From an uncultured Eubacteriales bacterium (GTDB lineage: Bacteria > Bacillota > Clostridia > Oscillospirales > Acutalibacteraceae): a stretch of 64,000 nt of DNA. The translations under genes were made by a program, and so were the position numbers. Shown here piece after piece: positions 8,575 to 16,677 of this stretch. The stretch's first letter is position 1; every line of letters starts with the position of its first letter. The notes below the pieces were generated by a model that saw nothing but the letters and a program-made list of their open reading frames with translations, was not told the origin of the DNA and made no database searches. The DNA lies in NCBI GenBank assembly GCA_934446475.1, contig CAKSEH010000001.1, positions 124,001 through 188,000 on the forward strand, given 5' to 3'.

Positions 8575-9399
8575 TTATACCCCCGAATAAGACGAGAAAC
8601 CGCCGTCTATCGGTATAGTTACTCCCGTTACAAAGCCTGCCTTGCTTTCATCAAGCAACCATTCAACCGCCCCTAAAAGCTCCTCTGCCTCGCCGAATCT
8701 GCCCATAGGCGTTGAACGCAGTATTTTGTCTGTCCTCGGCGTTGCGGTGCCGTCTTCGTTAAACAGCAGCGTGCGGTTCTGGTTTGTAACAAAAAACCCC
8801 GGAGCTATGGCGTTTACACGTATATTCTCCTTTGCAAAATGCACCGCAAGCCATTTCGTAAAGTTTGTAACAGCCGCCTTTGCCGCAGAGTATGCAGGTA
8901 TTTTGGTAAGCGGACTGTAAGCGTTCATTGAGGAAATATTAAGCACCGAGCAGCCTTTTCTGCCTATCATATCCACCATAAATACCTGGCTTGGCAAAAG
9001 CACGCCCTTAATATTAAGGTCAAACACCAAGTCAAAGCCTTTTTCGTCAATGTTGAAGAATGTTAAAAAATCGCTTGCCTGCTCGTCGCCCTTTTCGTAT
9101 TCCTCATGTGCGGTGGTGCATTTCGGGTTATTGCCGCCCGCACCGTTTATCAGTATATCGCATTTTCCGAGGTCTGTAAGCACCCTGCCGTGTACTTCCT
9201 CTATATTTGCTTTATTAAGCACATTGCACTTGTAGGCTTTGGCGTTGCCGCCCGCCGCAGTGATTTTATCGGCAACCTTTTTTGCCGCCTCTTCGTTTAA
9301 ATCAAGCAACGCCACCTTATTGCCCTTGCTTGCCAAAAACTCGGCAAAGCCGGAGCACAACACGCCGCCCGCACCTGTTATTACAATTACCTTTTCCAT
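8575..9399 (-). CDS. SDR-family D-mannonate oxidoreductase (fructuronate reductase)
   Basis: This 274-residue short-chain dehydrogenase has the cofactor motif TGAGGVLCSG, NGAGG, and the catalytic tetrad region with Ser (NISSMNAYSPL) and YxxxK (YSAAK). The long insert with NNPKCTTAHEEYEKGDEQ is typical of the SDR type of mannonate oxidoreductase (YjmF/UxuB-like) that replaces the classical UxuB dehydrogenase. It should reduce D-fructuronate to D-mannonate with NAD(P)H, linking uxaC and uxuA. Its ATG overlaps the uxuA stop by 1 nt (TAATG), so translation is coupled. Assignment rests on family features plus operon context. Confidence 0.87.
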   Translation of the reverse strand: MEKVIVITGAGGVLCSGFAEFLASKGNKVALLDLNEEAAKKVADKITAAGGNAKAYKCNVLNKANIEEVHGRVLTDLGKCDILINGAGGNNPKCTTAHEEYEKGDEQASDFLTFFNIDEKGFDLVFDLNIKGVLLPSQVFMVDMIGRKGCSVLNISSMNAYSPLTKIPAYSAAKAAVTNFTKWLAVHFAKENIRVNAIAPGFFVTNQNRTLLFNEDGTATPRTDKILRSTPMGRFGEAEELLGAVEWLLDESKAGFVTGVTIPIDGGFSSYSGV

Positions 9400-10445
9400 T
9401 ATTTTTTCTCCTTTTCTAAGGCCTCAAAAAGTCCGTTTATATATGCAGCGCCCAGTGCCCTGTCAAAAAGTCCGTAGCCCGGTTTTCCGCTCTCTCCCCA
9501 TATCATTCTGCCGTGATCGGGGCGAACGTATCCGTCAAAGCCCGTATCAACCAGTGCCTTTACCGTTTCGTACATATCAATGCTGCCGTCTTTCGATAAA
9601 TGCCCACGCTCTTCAAAGCTACCGTCCTCTAACAGCTTTACCTGACGGATATGCATAAATGCAATTCTGCCCATTTCACTGTATTTGCGAACCATTTTCG
9701 GAATATCGTTAAACGACGCACAGCCGAGACTGCCCGTGCAAAAGCAAAGGCTGTTGGCAGGGCTGTCATCTATATTTAACATTCGGTCAATATTCCGCTC
9801 ATTTGTTATAATTCTCGGAATACCGAAAATCGGGTACGGTGGGTCGTCTGGATGTATCGCCATGGTAACCCCGCAGCTTTCTGCCACCGGAATTATCTTT
9901 TTAAGGAATTTTTCAAGGTTTCGCCACAGTCCCTCCTCACCTAAAGCAGAGTAGGCTTTTATTAAATCACGTACCTCTGCCTGCGTGTAGCTTGCATCCC
10001 AGCCGGGCAGGTTAATATCGTCTTTAAGCGGATCAAGGTTTTTAAGCTGATCCATATACATAACAAGGCTTGTTGAGCCGTCCGCCGCATCTTTATCAAG
10101 CTGGGTCCTTGTCCAGTCGAACACCGGCATAAAATTATATGTAATGCATTTTACACCATATTTTGCGCAGCGGCGAATGTTCTCGCAGTAAACCTCTGTA
10201 TATTCGTCCGCTTTTTCGGTGCCGAGCTTTATTTCCTCGGGCACGGGCACAGACTCTACAATATCAAATATAAGCCCGTTTTTCTCTGCCTGTTCCTTTA
10301 ATTTTTTAAGGCTTTCTTCGGGCCATACCTCACCCGGCTTTACATCGTAAACTGCGGTTACTACTGAGCGCATATTCGGTATCTGCCTTATGTATTTAAG
10401 TGAGATCGGGTCGGTTTCCCCGTACCACCTAAAGGACATTTTCAT
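9399..10445 (-). CDS. uxuA: Mannonate dehydratase
   Basis: UxuA removes water from D-mannonate to give 2-keto-3-deoxy-D-gluconate. This 348-residue protein has the family N-terminus MKMSFRWYGETDPISLKYIR, the middle block YNFMPVFDWTRTQLD, the metal-binding IHPDDPPYPIFGIPRI, and the C-terminal DHGRMIWGE. It is cytoplasmic and metal-dependent. The start codon overlaps the uxaC stop by 4 nt. The next enzymes of the pathway (KDG kinase and KDPG aldolase) are not in the window and must be encoded elsewhere. Confidence 0.95.
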   Translation of the reverse strand: MKMSFRWYGETDPISLKYIRQIPNMRSVVTAVYDVKPGEVWPEESLKKLKEQAEKNGLIFDIVESVPVPEEIKLGTEKADEYTEVYCENIRRCAKYGVKCITYNFMPVFDWTRTQLDKDAADGSTSLVMYMDQLKNLDPLKDDINLPGWDASYTQAEVRDLIKAYSALGEEGLWRNLEKFLKKIIPVAESCGVTMAIHPDDPPYPIFGIPRIITNERNIDRMLNIDDSPANSLCFCTGSLGCASFNDIPKMVRKYSEMGRIAFMHIRQVKLLEDGSFEERGHLSKDGSIDMYETVKALVDTGFDGYVRPDHGRMIWGESGKPGYGLFDRALGAAYINGLFEALEKEKK

Positions 10446-11803
10446 TGCTCTGTCAGCTCCTTTATATTGTAATAACTGATTTTCTCGGCAAGCCTTACGG
10501 CGCTTTCTTTATCGTATTCTCCGATGTTCACCCACTCACCTAAAATATCCGCCGCAATTCTGCGGAAATAATCGTGACGCACGTAGGATAAGAAGCTGCG
10601 CGAATCGGTAAGCATACCGAGGAACGAGCCGAGCACTGAATTTTCGGCTATAATTTCCATTTCCTCGCGTATTCCGCGCTTGTGGTCGCAGAACCACCAA
10701 GCTGCGCCGCAGCGCACATTAGGGAACGCCCCCGCAACAGAGGCTATCTGCGCCGCATTTGAGGGATTAAGCGTGTAAATAAGCGTTTGCGGTATACCGC
10801 TGTTTTTATTTATCGTGTCAAGCATATGTATAAGCGCCGTGCCGCTTATTTCGTCCCCCACGCAGTCAACGCCGCAATCCGCACCCAAGGCGACAAACAA
10901 ATTGCTGTTTGCATTGCGGTAAACGGATAAGTGCATTTGCATAACAAGGTTTCGCTTTTTATATTCCGCCGCCAAAAAAAGGTACATATTGCCTATAAAT
11001 CCTGAATTTTCGGTATCGGAAATTTCTGCGCCCATAAGCGCCTTTTTGAATGTATCGTCCGCCGATGCGTTATCTGCAATTCTGTCGGGGAAATACGGAA
11101 TACCCACGTCAGTAAAGCGGCATCCGTTAAGGCAAAAGAAATCAAGCCTTTTAATAACTGCGGCTTTAAGACCTTCAAGGTTTGTTATTTCGGTGCCCGA
11201 CGCCTCTTCTAATTTTTTTATGTAATCGGGGTAGCCCTCGCACCGCACAAGCAACAAATTGTCCGTTCTGAACGAAGGCAGAACCCTTGTTTTAAAGCTT
11301 TTGTCTTCCCTTATTTTTTTGTGGTATTGAAGCGTATCAATAATATCGTCGGTAGTGCAAAGGGTTTCTACTTTCGACTGCTCTATAAGCTTTCTCGGCG
11401 ACAGCCGATTTTTAGCAATGAAAATGTTTGCATCGTTGTATATTTCGTCTGCATTATCGCTTTTAAGCGGCTTATTTATGCCGAAAAAAATCGATAATTC
11501 CATATGCGACCAATGATAAAGCGGATTACCCGCAGCAAGCTCCAAAGCGGCGGCGTATTTAATAAATTTTTCGTGCCAGTCGGTATTGCCTGTAATGTAC
11601 CTTTCGTCTATACCCGCAGTGCGCATAAGCCGCCATTTGTAATGATCGCCGCCAAGCCACATTTCACCGATATTATCAAACGGCTTATCCTCAAAAATCT
11701 CTTTTGGGGATAGGTGGCAGTGGTAATCAACAATAGGCAGGTCCTTTATTTCAAAATATATATCCCTCGCCTCTGCGGTTTTGAGTAAATAGTTATCAGT
11801 CAT
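10442..11803 (-). CDS. uxaC: Glucuronate (uronate) isomerase
   Basis: UxaC interconverts D-glucuronate and D-fructuronate, or D-galacturonate and D-tagaturonate. The 453-residue protein carries the amidohydrolase-like metal motif DYHCHLSPKEI near the N-terminus, DHYKWRLMR, and a C-terminal block around LTDSRSFLSYVRHDYFRR. GGGAGG lies 7 nt before the ATG at 11803; an in-frame GTG at 11818 sits upstream of that Shine-Dalgarno site and is unlikely to be used. It is the first gene of the seven-gene minus-strand operon and is transcribed divergently from the AraC regulator. Confidence 0.95.
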   Translation of the reverse strand: MTDNYLLKTAEARDIYFEIKDLPIVDYHCHLSPKEIFEDKPFDNIGEMWLGGDHYKWRLMRTAGIDERYITGNTDWHEKFIKYAAALELAAGNPLYHWSHMELSIFFGINKPLKSDNADEIYNDANIFIAKNRLSPRKLIEQSKVETLCTTDDIIDTLQYHKKIREDKSFKTRVLPSFRTDNLLLVRCEGYPDYIKKLEEASGTEITNLEGLKAAVIKRLDFFCLNGCRFTDVGIPYFPDRIADNASADDTFKKALMGAEISDTENSGFIGNMYLFLAAEYKKRNLVMQMHLSVYRNANSNLFVALGADCGVDCVGDEISGTALIHMLDTINKNSGIPQTLIYTLNPSNAAQIASVAGAFPNVRCGAAWWFCDHKRGIREEMEIIAENSVLGSFLGMLTDSRSFLSYVRHDYFRRIAADILGEWVNIGEYDKESAVRLAEKISYYNIKELTEQ

Positions 11804-11841
11804 ATATTTACCTCCCACTTTAATTATATATTGTCAATCCG

Positions 11842-11856
11842 AACAATTAAATTGTT
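11842..11856. promoter_or_regulatory. Palindromic operator candidate between uxaC and the AraC gene
   Basis: AACAATTAAATTGTT is a perfect 15-nt palindrome in the middle of the 114-nt divergent intergenic region. It is a candidate binding site for the neighbouring AraC regulator, or simply part of AT-rich promoter DNA. A TAATAT -10 candidate for the AraC gene lies close to 11898-11903. Confidence 0.45.
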
Positions 11857-11917
11857 TATATTATTATTTTATATTGCAAATATTGTTTTAATGTGGTAAT
11901 ATATACACGGTGATAAT

Positions 11918-12733
11918 ATGTCAGATTTTTTCCTGTATCAGGATAACGATATCGATATGGGCTATCGGTATGATGAAAACCCTGTTCCGGAGCATTTCAA
12001 ATCGCATACCCACGAAACCTATGAACTTTACTGCTTTTTGGACGGCAAGGGTATTTACCGTGTCGAGGGTACACCCTACCCGCTTAAAGCAGGCGATATT
12101 TTAATTATGCGCCCCGCAGAATCGCATTATATTGATATAAGTCCAGATAAGCCTTACACCCGCTTTTCAATAAACTTTAAAACAGAGCTTTTTAAATACA
12201 TAGACCCAAAAGGGTACTTGTTATCACCGTTTATAGATCGAAAATTGGGTACATTCAACCTCTACCGAGCCGAAAATTTCAAAACCGATGCTTATAAACT
12301 GTTTATAGATAATATGTCAGAAAATTCGTCAGACAGACGCGTGCAGATAATCACAAATCTTTTGCCGCTTTTAAACGAAATTTCTGTCGCATTTCAAACA
12401 ATGTCCGAAATTCAGATAGACCAAACGCTCGACAGCAGAATTATAGACTACATAAACCGCCATATTTCCGATGATTTAAGCCTGGATGTTATTTGCGAAA
12501 GGTTTTATATAAGCAAGTCGCATCTTTGCCATATATTTAAAAAAGCCACGGCAATGACCGTGGGTGAGTATATTACAGCAAAAAGGCTTGTTAAGGCAAA
12601 GCAGCTTATACTTTCGGGAATATCTTCTACAAAAGCATATTCGGAGTGCGGCTTCCACGATTATTCGGTATTCTACCGTGCCTTTAAAAAGAAATACAGT
12701 GTATCCCCGCGGCAAACCGCTCAGTGTCTTTGA
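11918..12733 (+). CDS. AraC-family transcriptional regulator of the uronate operon
   Basis: 271 residues. The N-terminal half is a cupin-like sensor domain (FKSHTHETYELYCFL, then YPLKAGDILIMRPAESH). The C-terminal hundred residues hold two helix-turn-helix motifs (ICERFYISKSHLCHIFK, and AYSECGFHDYSVFYRAFKK, ending YSVSPRQ). The divergent arrangement with uxaC over a short shared promoter region indicates that it controls the operon, probably as an activator responding to a uronate or its precursor. Only a weak GGTGAT precedes the ATG. It lies inside the segment that interrupts the IS256 transposase. Confidence 0.92.
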   Translation: MSDFFLYQDNDIDMGYRYDENPVPEHFKSHTHETYELYCFLDGKGIYRVEGTPYPLKAGDILIMRPAESHYIDISPDKPYTRFSINFKTELFKYIDPKGYLLSPFIDRKLGTFNLYRAENFKTDAYKLFIDNMSENSSDRRVQIITNLLPLLNEISVAFQTMSEIQIDQTLDSRIIDYINRHISDDLSLDVICERFYISKSHLCHIFKKATAMTVGEYITAKRLVKAKQLILSGISSTKAYSECGFHDYSVFYRAFKKKYSVSPRQTAQCL

Positions 12734-12739
12734 CCCAAC

Positions 12740-12850
12740 TGCAGACTATAACAATTGAATAAAAGCAGTCAGGATCTCCGGCTAAGCCGGAGGCTTGAGT
12801 CGCCCTAAAAGGGGCAACATTGCAGACTAAGCCCCTAAAGGGGCGCCGGG
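12740..12850. repeat. Cluster of short GC-rich palindromes at the right edge of the uronate locus
   Basis: Three hairpin-forming units lie in tandem: CTCCGGC-taa-GCCGGAG (12776-12792), GCCC-taaaa-GGGGC (12802-12815) and GCCCC-taaa-GGGGC (12831-12844). The 9-mer TGCAGACTA occurs twice, at 12740-12748 and 12821-12829. The GC content is visibly higher than in the surrounding DNA. This looks like a dispersed intergenic repeat or the end of a small mobile element, and it sits exactly at the junction between the uronate locus and the IS256 remnant. Confidence 0.55.
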
Positions 12851-12867
12851 AAGGTTGCCAACTGCTA

Positions 12868-13482
12868 TATATACGGCTTTTTTACAATTCTGCCTTCACA
12901 GCGTACATTGTAATGGATCGCATCCATAAACACTACCGCATAAATGCTTTCAAGCGGTCTCTGCTGCCATTATTTCACTATCGGAAGTATTATATCCGTT
13001 ATTCGGCTTACAAGACTGTCCGATAACTCTATTCCGTAAATATCCTCAATATGTGCCGAAATATCGTTGGTCGTCGTACCTTTGGCGTACATTGAAATGA
13101 TCTTTTATTCAATATCCCAGCTTATTGATGTTTCGTTTTTCCTGATGATCTGCGGTTCAAATTCGGTTTTTCTGTCTTGCGGAACGGCTATTCCCACTTC
13201 GCCCGCACTTGTTTTAACAGTCTTTACGCTATGACCGTTTTGGCTGTTGTCGGTATCTTTATTGCGGTAATCGTACCTGGTGTAACCGAGCTTATTATCA
13301 AGCTCGGCTTCAAGTCCGTTTTCCAGTACCTCTCCAACCATTTCTTTAAATACGGATTTCAGATCTCGGACAACCTCCTCTTCCATCAGAGCAAGCAATT
13401 CCCGCAGTTTCTCTCTCCGTTCCTGTTTCACTGCCCTTACCTCCGGGCTGTCTTTGTACCTTGGCATAATATTTTCTTTCAT
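12868..13482 (-). pseudogene. IS256-family transposase remnant, N-terminal region
   Basis: Starting at 13482 (or the Met at 13467), the frame gives the IS256/Mutator N-terminus: LKSVFKEMVGEVLENGLEAE, then ELDNKLGYTRYDY, NSQNGHSVKTVKTSAGEVGI and PQDRKTEFEPQII. A TAA at 13105-13107 interrupts it. The same frame then continues as KIISMYAKGTTTNDISAHIE, hits a second in-frame TAA, and goes on WQQRPLESIYAVVFMDAIHY, containing the first catalytic Asp of the DDE triad, to about VKKPYI near 12868. There homology stops. About 85 codons of the middle region are missing before the other remnant at 4416-4550 resumes. This is a dead element. Confidence 0.9.
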
Positions 13483-13544
13483 TTTGGTATTTCTGTTTTA
13501 TACCTTCTCGGAGGTTTACACAATATCTGAACAAGTCTCACAAT
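13483..13544. other. Probable outer end of the IS256 element next to gerA
   Basis: Between the transposase start and the point where GerA homology resumes lie 62 nt. On the minus strand they contain GAGACTTGTTCAGATATTG followed by TGTAAA, the kind of sequence seen at IS256-family termini. The matching opposite terminus is gone with the left-hand deletion, so the inverted repeat cannot be confirmed. Confidence 0.45.
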
Positions 13545-14189
13545 ATGCCGTCGGTAATTCTGCTTCCCGACTCGTTTGCGGATTTTTTCAGAGAGGCGGA
13601 CGATTATTATTTTTCGCCCGTAATAGGCTCTTACACAAGCATACTGAGAATACTCGTTTCGGTGTTTACCGTTATAGCCACGCCGCTTTATATGCTTCTT
13701 ATGAACAATCCCGATTATATTCCGAAACGGCTTTCTTTTATGCATCGCTCAAAAGAGTGCAACATTCCCCTTCTTGCTCAGTTTATCATTCTTGAACTTG
13801 TTATCAACGGTCTGAGAATAGCCTCGCTCAACACTCCCGACAGTATTTTAAATTCACTCGGCATAATAGGAGGACTTTTATTGTCGGAATTTGCGGTAAA
13901 TGCCGGCTGGTCTCTCGGAGAGTTAATTTTGCTTATGGCGTTTGTCACGACAGCGTCTTACACGCAACCGAGCTTTGAAATGGGATATGCGATGAAATTC
14001 GAACGAATATTTATACTGATTTTAACTTCTCTGTTCGACTTATACGGTTTTATAACGGGAATTATTATTTGTGTAATTCTTTCATCGCTCAATAAAACGG
14101 TTCTCGGAAGAGGATATCTCTACCCTGTAATTCCTTTTAATGCAAAAACGTTCGCAGGACTTTTTATAAGACACACCACAGAAAAGTGA
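13545..14189 (+). pseudogene. 3' fragment of the GerA-family germinant receptor gene
   Basis: A 214-residue frame gives the C-terminal half of a GerA A-subunit: MPSVILLPDSFADFF (family pattern GTPSV.L.P..F.DFF), DDYYFSP, then four or five hydrophobic membrane helices ending GRGYLYPVIPFNAKTF. The frame itself is intact to its TGA, but there is no Shine-Dalgarno site before the ATG and GerA homology begins right at it, where the IS256 end stops. Together with the 5' piece at 3968-4410 it would rebuild most of one gerA gene minus about 95 codons. No gerB or gerC partner follows; the next gene is a tRNA. I treat it as non-functional, although a separately expressed membrane fragment cannot be excluded. 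Confidence 0.88.
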
Positions 14190-14226
14190 TTTTTCGACAC
14201 TTTATTAAAAGATATGAAAATTTAAC

Positions 14227-14255
14227 TTGACATTGCGGCTTGATTATAATATAAT
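14227..14255 (+). promoter_or_regulatory. Consensus promoter of the tRNA-Thr gene
   Basis: TTGACA (14227-14232) and TATAAT (14250-14255) are separated by exactly 17 nt, 18 nt before the tRNA. This is a perfect sigma-A consensus, as expected for a stable RNA gene. Confidence 0.85.
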
Positions 14256-14272
14256 AATCAAGTCGCAAATGT

Positions 14273-14348
<76 letters not shown>

Positions 14349-14382
14349 AATCCTGCACTGATGGGTGCAGGATTTTTGTTTT
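14349..14382 (+). terminator. Terminator directly after tRNA-Thr
   Basis: AATCCTGCAC (14349-14358) pairs with GTGCAGGATT (14365-14374) around a 6-nt loop, followed by TTTGTTTT. It starts at the nucleotide after the CCA end. Confidence 0.85.
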
Positions 14383-14413
14383 AAACAGACTGTATATTAA
14401 CAAGGTGATAACT

Positions 14414-15046
14414 TTGGAAACTTATCTTTTCGATTTTGACGGAACACTTGTGGACTCTATGCCCACTTATGTTGCTTCTATGCTCAGCATTCTTGACGAC
14501 AGCGGTATTTCTTACGGTAACGACATAATAAAAACAATAACGCCTCTCGGCGTTATCGGAACAGCTGAATATTACACAGAAAATCTCGGGCTTAAAAAAA
14601 GCAAAGAAGAAATCATTGAAATGATGAAGCAGCATATGGCAGAGGCTTATTTTTATTCTATTCCGGCAAAAGAAAATGTTATACCCGTGCTTAAAGAACT
14701 CAAAAAAAGAGGGGCAAGCCTTAATGTTCTTACGGCAAGCCCCCATATAACTCTTGATGCCTGCCTTAAAAGGCTCGGCATATACGATGTGTTTGATAAT
14801 GTCTGGTCCTGCAACGATTTTAACACAGTAAAATCAAATCCGCAGATATACATTTCGGCTTGTAAGCTGTTAGGCAAAAACCCGAATGAAGTTTTATTTT
14901 TAGACGACAATGTAAATGCAGTATCTGCAGCGAAAAAATCCGGTATGAAAACCTGCGGCGTTTATGATGATTCTTCAAAGGACCTCGTAAACGAAATGAA
15001 GAGTACTGCAGACGGTTATATATATGACTTTTCGGAGCTTTTATAA
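14414..15046 (+). CDS. HAD-family hydrolase, phosphoglycolate-phosphatase-like
   Basis: This 210-residue protein has all the haloacid dehalogenase motifs: I DFDGTLVDS with the nucleophilic Asp, II VLTAS, III the Lys region around NTVKSNPQIY, and IV FLDDNVNAVSAAKKSG. An alpha-helical cap lies between motifs I and II (subfamily IA). It should dephosphorylate a small phosphate ester; the substrate is unknown. The start is TTG at 14414 (LETYLFDFDG), 6 nt after AAGGTG; longer upstream frames would run back through the tRNA and are rejected. It follows the tRNA terminator closely, so it may depend on read-through. Confidence 0.88.
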   Translation: METYLFDFDGTLVDSMPTYVASMLSILDDSGISYGNDIIKTITPLGVIGTAEYYTENLGLKKSKEEIIEMMKQHMAEAYFYSIPAKENVIPVLKELKKRGASLNVLTASPHITLDACLKRLGIYDVFDNVWSCNDFNTVKSNPQIYISACKLLGKNPNEVLFLDDNVNAVSAAKKSGMKTCGVYDDSSKDLVNEMKSTADGYIYDFSELL

Positions 15047-15076
15047 GTAATCGGCAAACAGAATTTAACAAAGCTT

Positions 15077-15802
15077 TCAGCCGTCACCGTCGATGCTTTC
15101 GTAATTCTCCTGCGCCTCGGCTTCCTTTTTAAGCCTGAGGCGTTTTATTATTCCTATAAGCATAACGATTCCTATTGCCGCAAAAACAGCAATTCCGAAT
15201 ATTATGAGGAGCATCGGTAAAACTGAAACGGGAGATTTACTTGCCTTATGATTTATTTTAAATGTGTCTAAGGTTTTGACAACATCATCGCTTTCACTGC
15301 TTCCGAGTGAGAAGAAATTAAGTTGATATATTTTTCCGTCGGCAACCGTTATATACTGACTTGAAACGCAGATTTTACCGTCCGACAAGGTTACGTCGTC
15401 TGTAAAAACAATATACTTTATACCGTTTTCAAGGAGTATCATCTGTTCCGACTCGTCTGTTGATAAAGAATTTGCCAATTTTGAAAGAGATTCGTTATCA
15501 AGTGACGATGAGTCACCCGTGATTTTCGAAAGGTCATTAGAATAGACCGAAACGCTTACCTGAACGGTTCTGTCATTCTTCACGGCAAAATATGCGATAT
15601 TATTCTTTTTAAAATAATCATCCGCCGCTGTTTTTGTCATATTCATAAGCGGCGCTATTTTCGTTTTATCGGAATCGGAATAAACGCCGACATAATCCTT
15701 TCCGGGATCTATAGAAAACTCCTTTGACTCCGCATACACATACTGAGCCGAGAAAAGAACAAATATAACGCAAATCAGTGCGGCAAAAAGCTTAGTTTTC
15801 AA
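15077..15802 (-). CDS. Uncharacterised exported protein with one C-terminal membrane anchor
   Basis: I do not recognise this 241-residue protein. It has a signal peptide (residues 1-24, ending YVYA), a roughly 165-residue extracellular domain of mixed beta-strands with several Ser/Thr/Asp-rich loops, then one transmembrane helix (about residues 190-222) and a short charged cytoplasmic tail. The topology is that of a membrane-tethered sensor or lipid/peptidoglycan-interacting domain. It lies 14 nt after folD in the same direction and is probably the last gene of the M16-lgt-folD operon. Confidence 0.7.
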   Translation of the reverse strand: MKTKLFAALICVIFVLFSAQYVYAESKEFSIDPGKDYVGVYSDSDKTKIAPLMNMTKTAADDYFKKNNIAYFAVKNDRTVQVSVSVYSNDLSKITGDSSSLDNESLSKLANSLSTDESEQMILLENGIKYIVFTDDVTLSDGKICVSSQYITVADGKIYQLNFFSLGSSESDDVVKTLDTFKINHKASKSPVSVLPMLLIIFGIAVFAAIGIVMLIGIIKRLRLKKEAEAQENYESIDGDG

Positions 15803-15816
15803 AATATCACTCCGTT

Positions 15817-16677
15817 TTATATACCGTTTTGCCGTTTTGCCGCAGTAACGGTATTTTTCATAAGCATAGCTATGGTCATAGGTCCTACTCCGCCCGGAAC
15901 AGGTGTTATAAATGAAGCCTTCGGTGCAACATTTTCAAAGTCAACATCACCGCAAAGCTTACCGTTTTCCCTGTTCATACCGACATCTATAACCACGGCG
16001 CCGTCCTTTATCATATCCGCCGTTATGAATTTTGCTTTCCCGACTGCGGCAACGAGAATATCCGCTCCGAGCGCAATGTTTTTAAGGTCCCGGGTTTTTG
16101 AGTGGCATATTGTTACGGTTCCGTCAGCGTGCAAAAGGAGCATACTCATCGGCTTGCCGACGATATTTGATCTGCCCACCACAACACAGTTTTTGCCCTT
16201 AGCCGATATTCCGTAAAACTTAAGCATTTCCATAACGCCAGCCGGCGTGCAGGGAAGAAAATCATAGTTGCCTATCATTATTTTTCCCACATTTACAGGA
16301 TGAAATGCATCCACATCCTTTTCGGGAGCTATGGCATTTATTACCGTCTTTTCATCAATATGCGCCGGCAACGGCAACTGACACAAAATTCCGTTTACAT
16401 TTTTTTCTCCGTTTAAAGTATGTATAAGTTCTATAATCTGAGATGTCTGCACATTCTCATCAAATGCATACTCAAACGAGATTATCCCAAGCTGCTCACA
16501 GGCTTTTTTCTTATTTGCAACATAAATCTTAGAGGCGGGGTCATTGCCTACTATTATTACCGCAAGTCCGACGCTTATACCGCTTTCCTTAAGAAATGAA
16601 ACTTCACTTTTAAGTTCTTCTTTGACTGCTGCGGAAACTGCCTTACCGTCAATTATCCTGCTCATTTCCGTTTTCAT
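15817..16677 (-). CDS. folD: Bifunctional methylenetetrahydrofolate dehydrogenase / methenyltetrahydrofolate cyclohydrolase
   Basis: FolD interconverts 5,10-methylene-, 5,10-methenyl- and 10-formyl-tetrahydrofolate, feeding purine and formyl-methionine synthesis. The motifs YVANKKKACEQLGI (Tyr/Lys catalytic region), ILCQLPLPAHI, the Rossmann block VVVGRSNIVGKPMSMLLL, and the C-terminal PVPGGVGPMTIAMLM are all present. I place the start at the ATG at 16677 (MKTEMSRIIDG), 9 nt after GGAG. That gives 286 residues, the usual length, and a 29-nt overlap with lgt. A second ATG at 16665 is possible. Longer frames run deep into lgt and are unlikely. Confidence 0.95.
   Translation of the reverse strand: MKTEMSRIIDGKAVSAAVKEELKSEVSFLKESGISVGLAVIIVGNDPASKIYVANKKKACEQLGIISFEYAFDENVQTSQIIELIHTLNGEKNVNGILCQLPLPAHIDEKTVINAIAPEKDVDAFHPVNVGKIMIGNYDFLPCTPAGVMEMLKFYGISAKGKNCVVVGRSNIVGKPMSMLLLHADGTVTICHSKTRDLKNIALGADILVAAVGKAKFITADMIKDGAVVIDVGMNRENGKLCGDVDFENVAPKASFITPVPGGVGPMTIAMLMKNTVTAAKRQNGI

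Noticed and set aside
4336..13107. TAA as a sense codon (Glu), because three TAA codons fall at conserved Glu positions in gerA and the IS256 remnants
   Set aside because: Other genes in the window use TAA as their normal stop, and all three cases lie in genes already broken by deletions or frameshifts.
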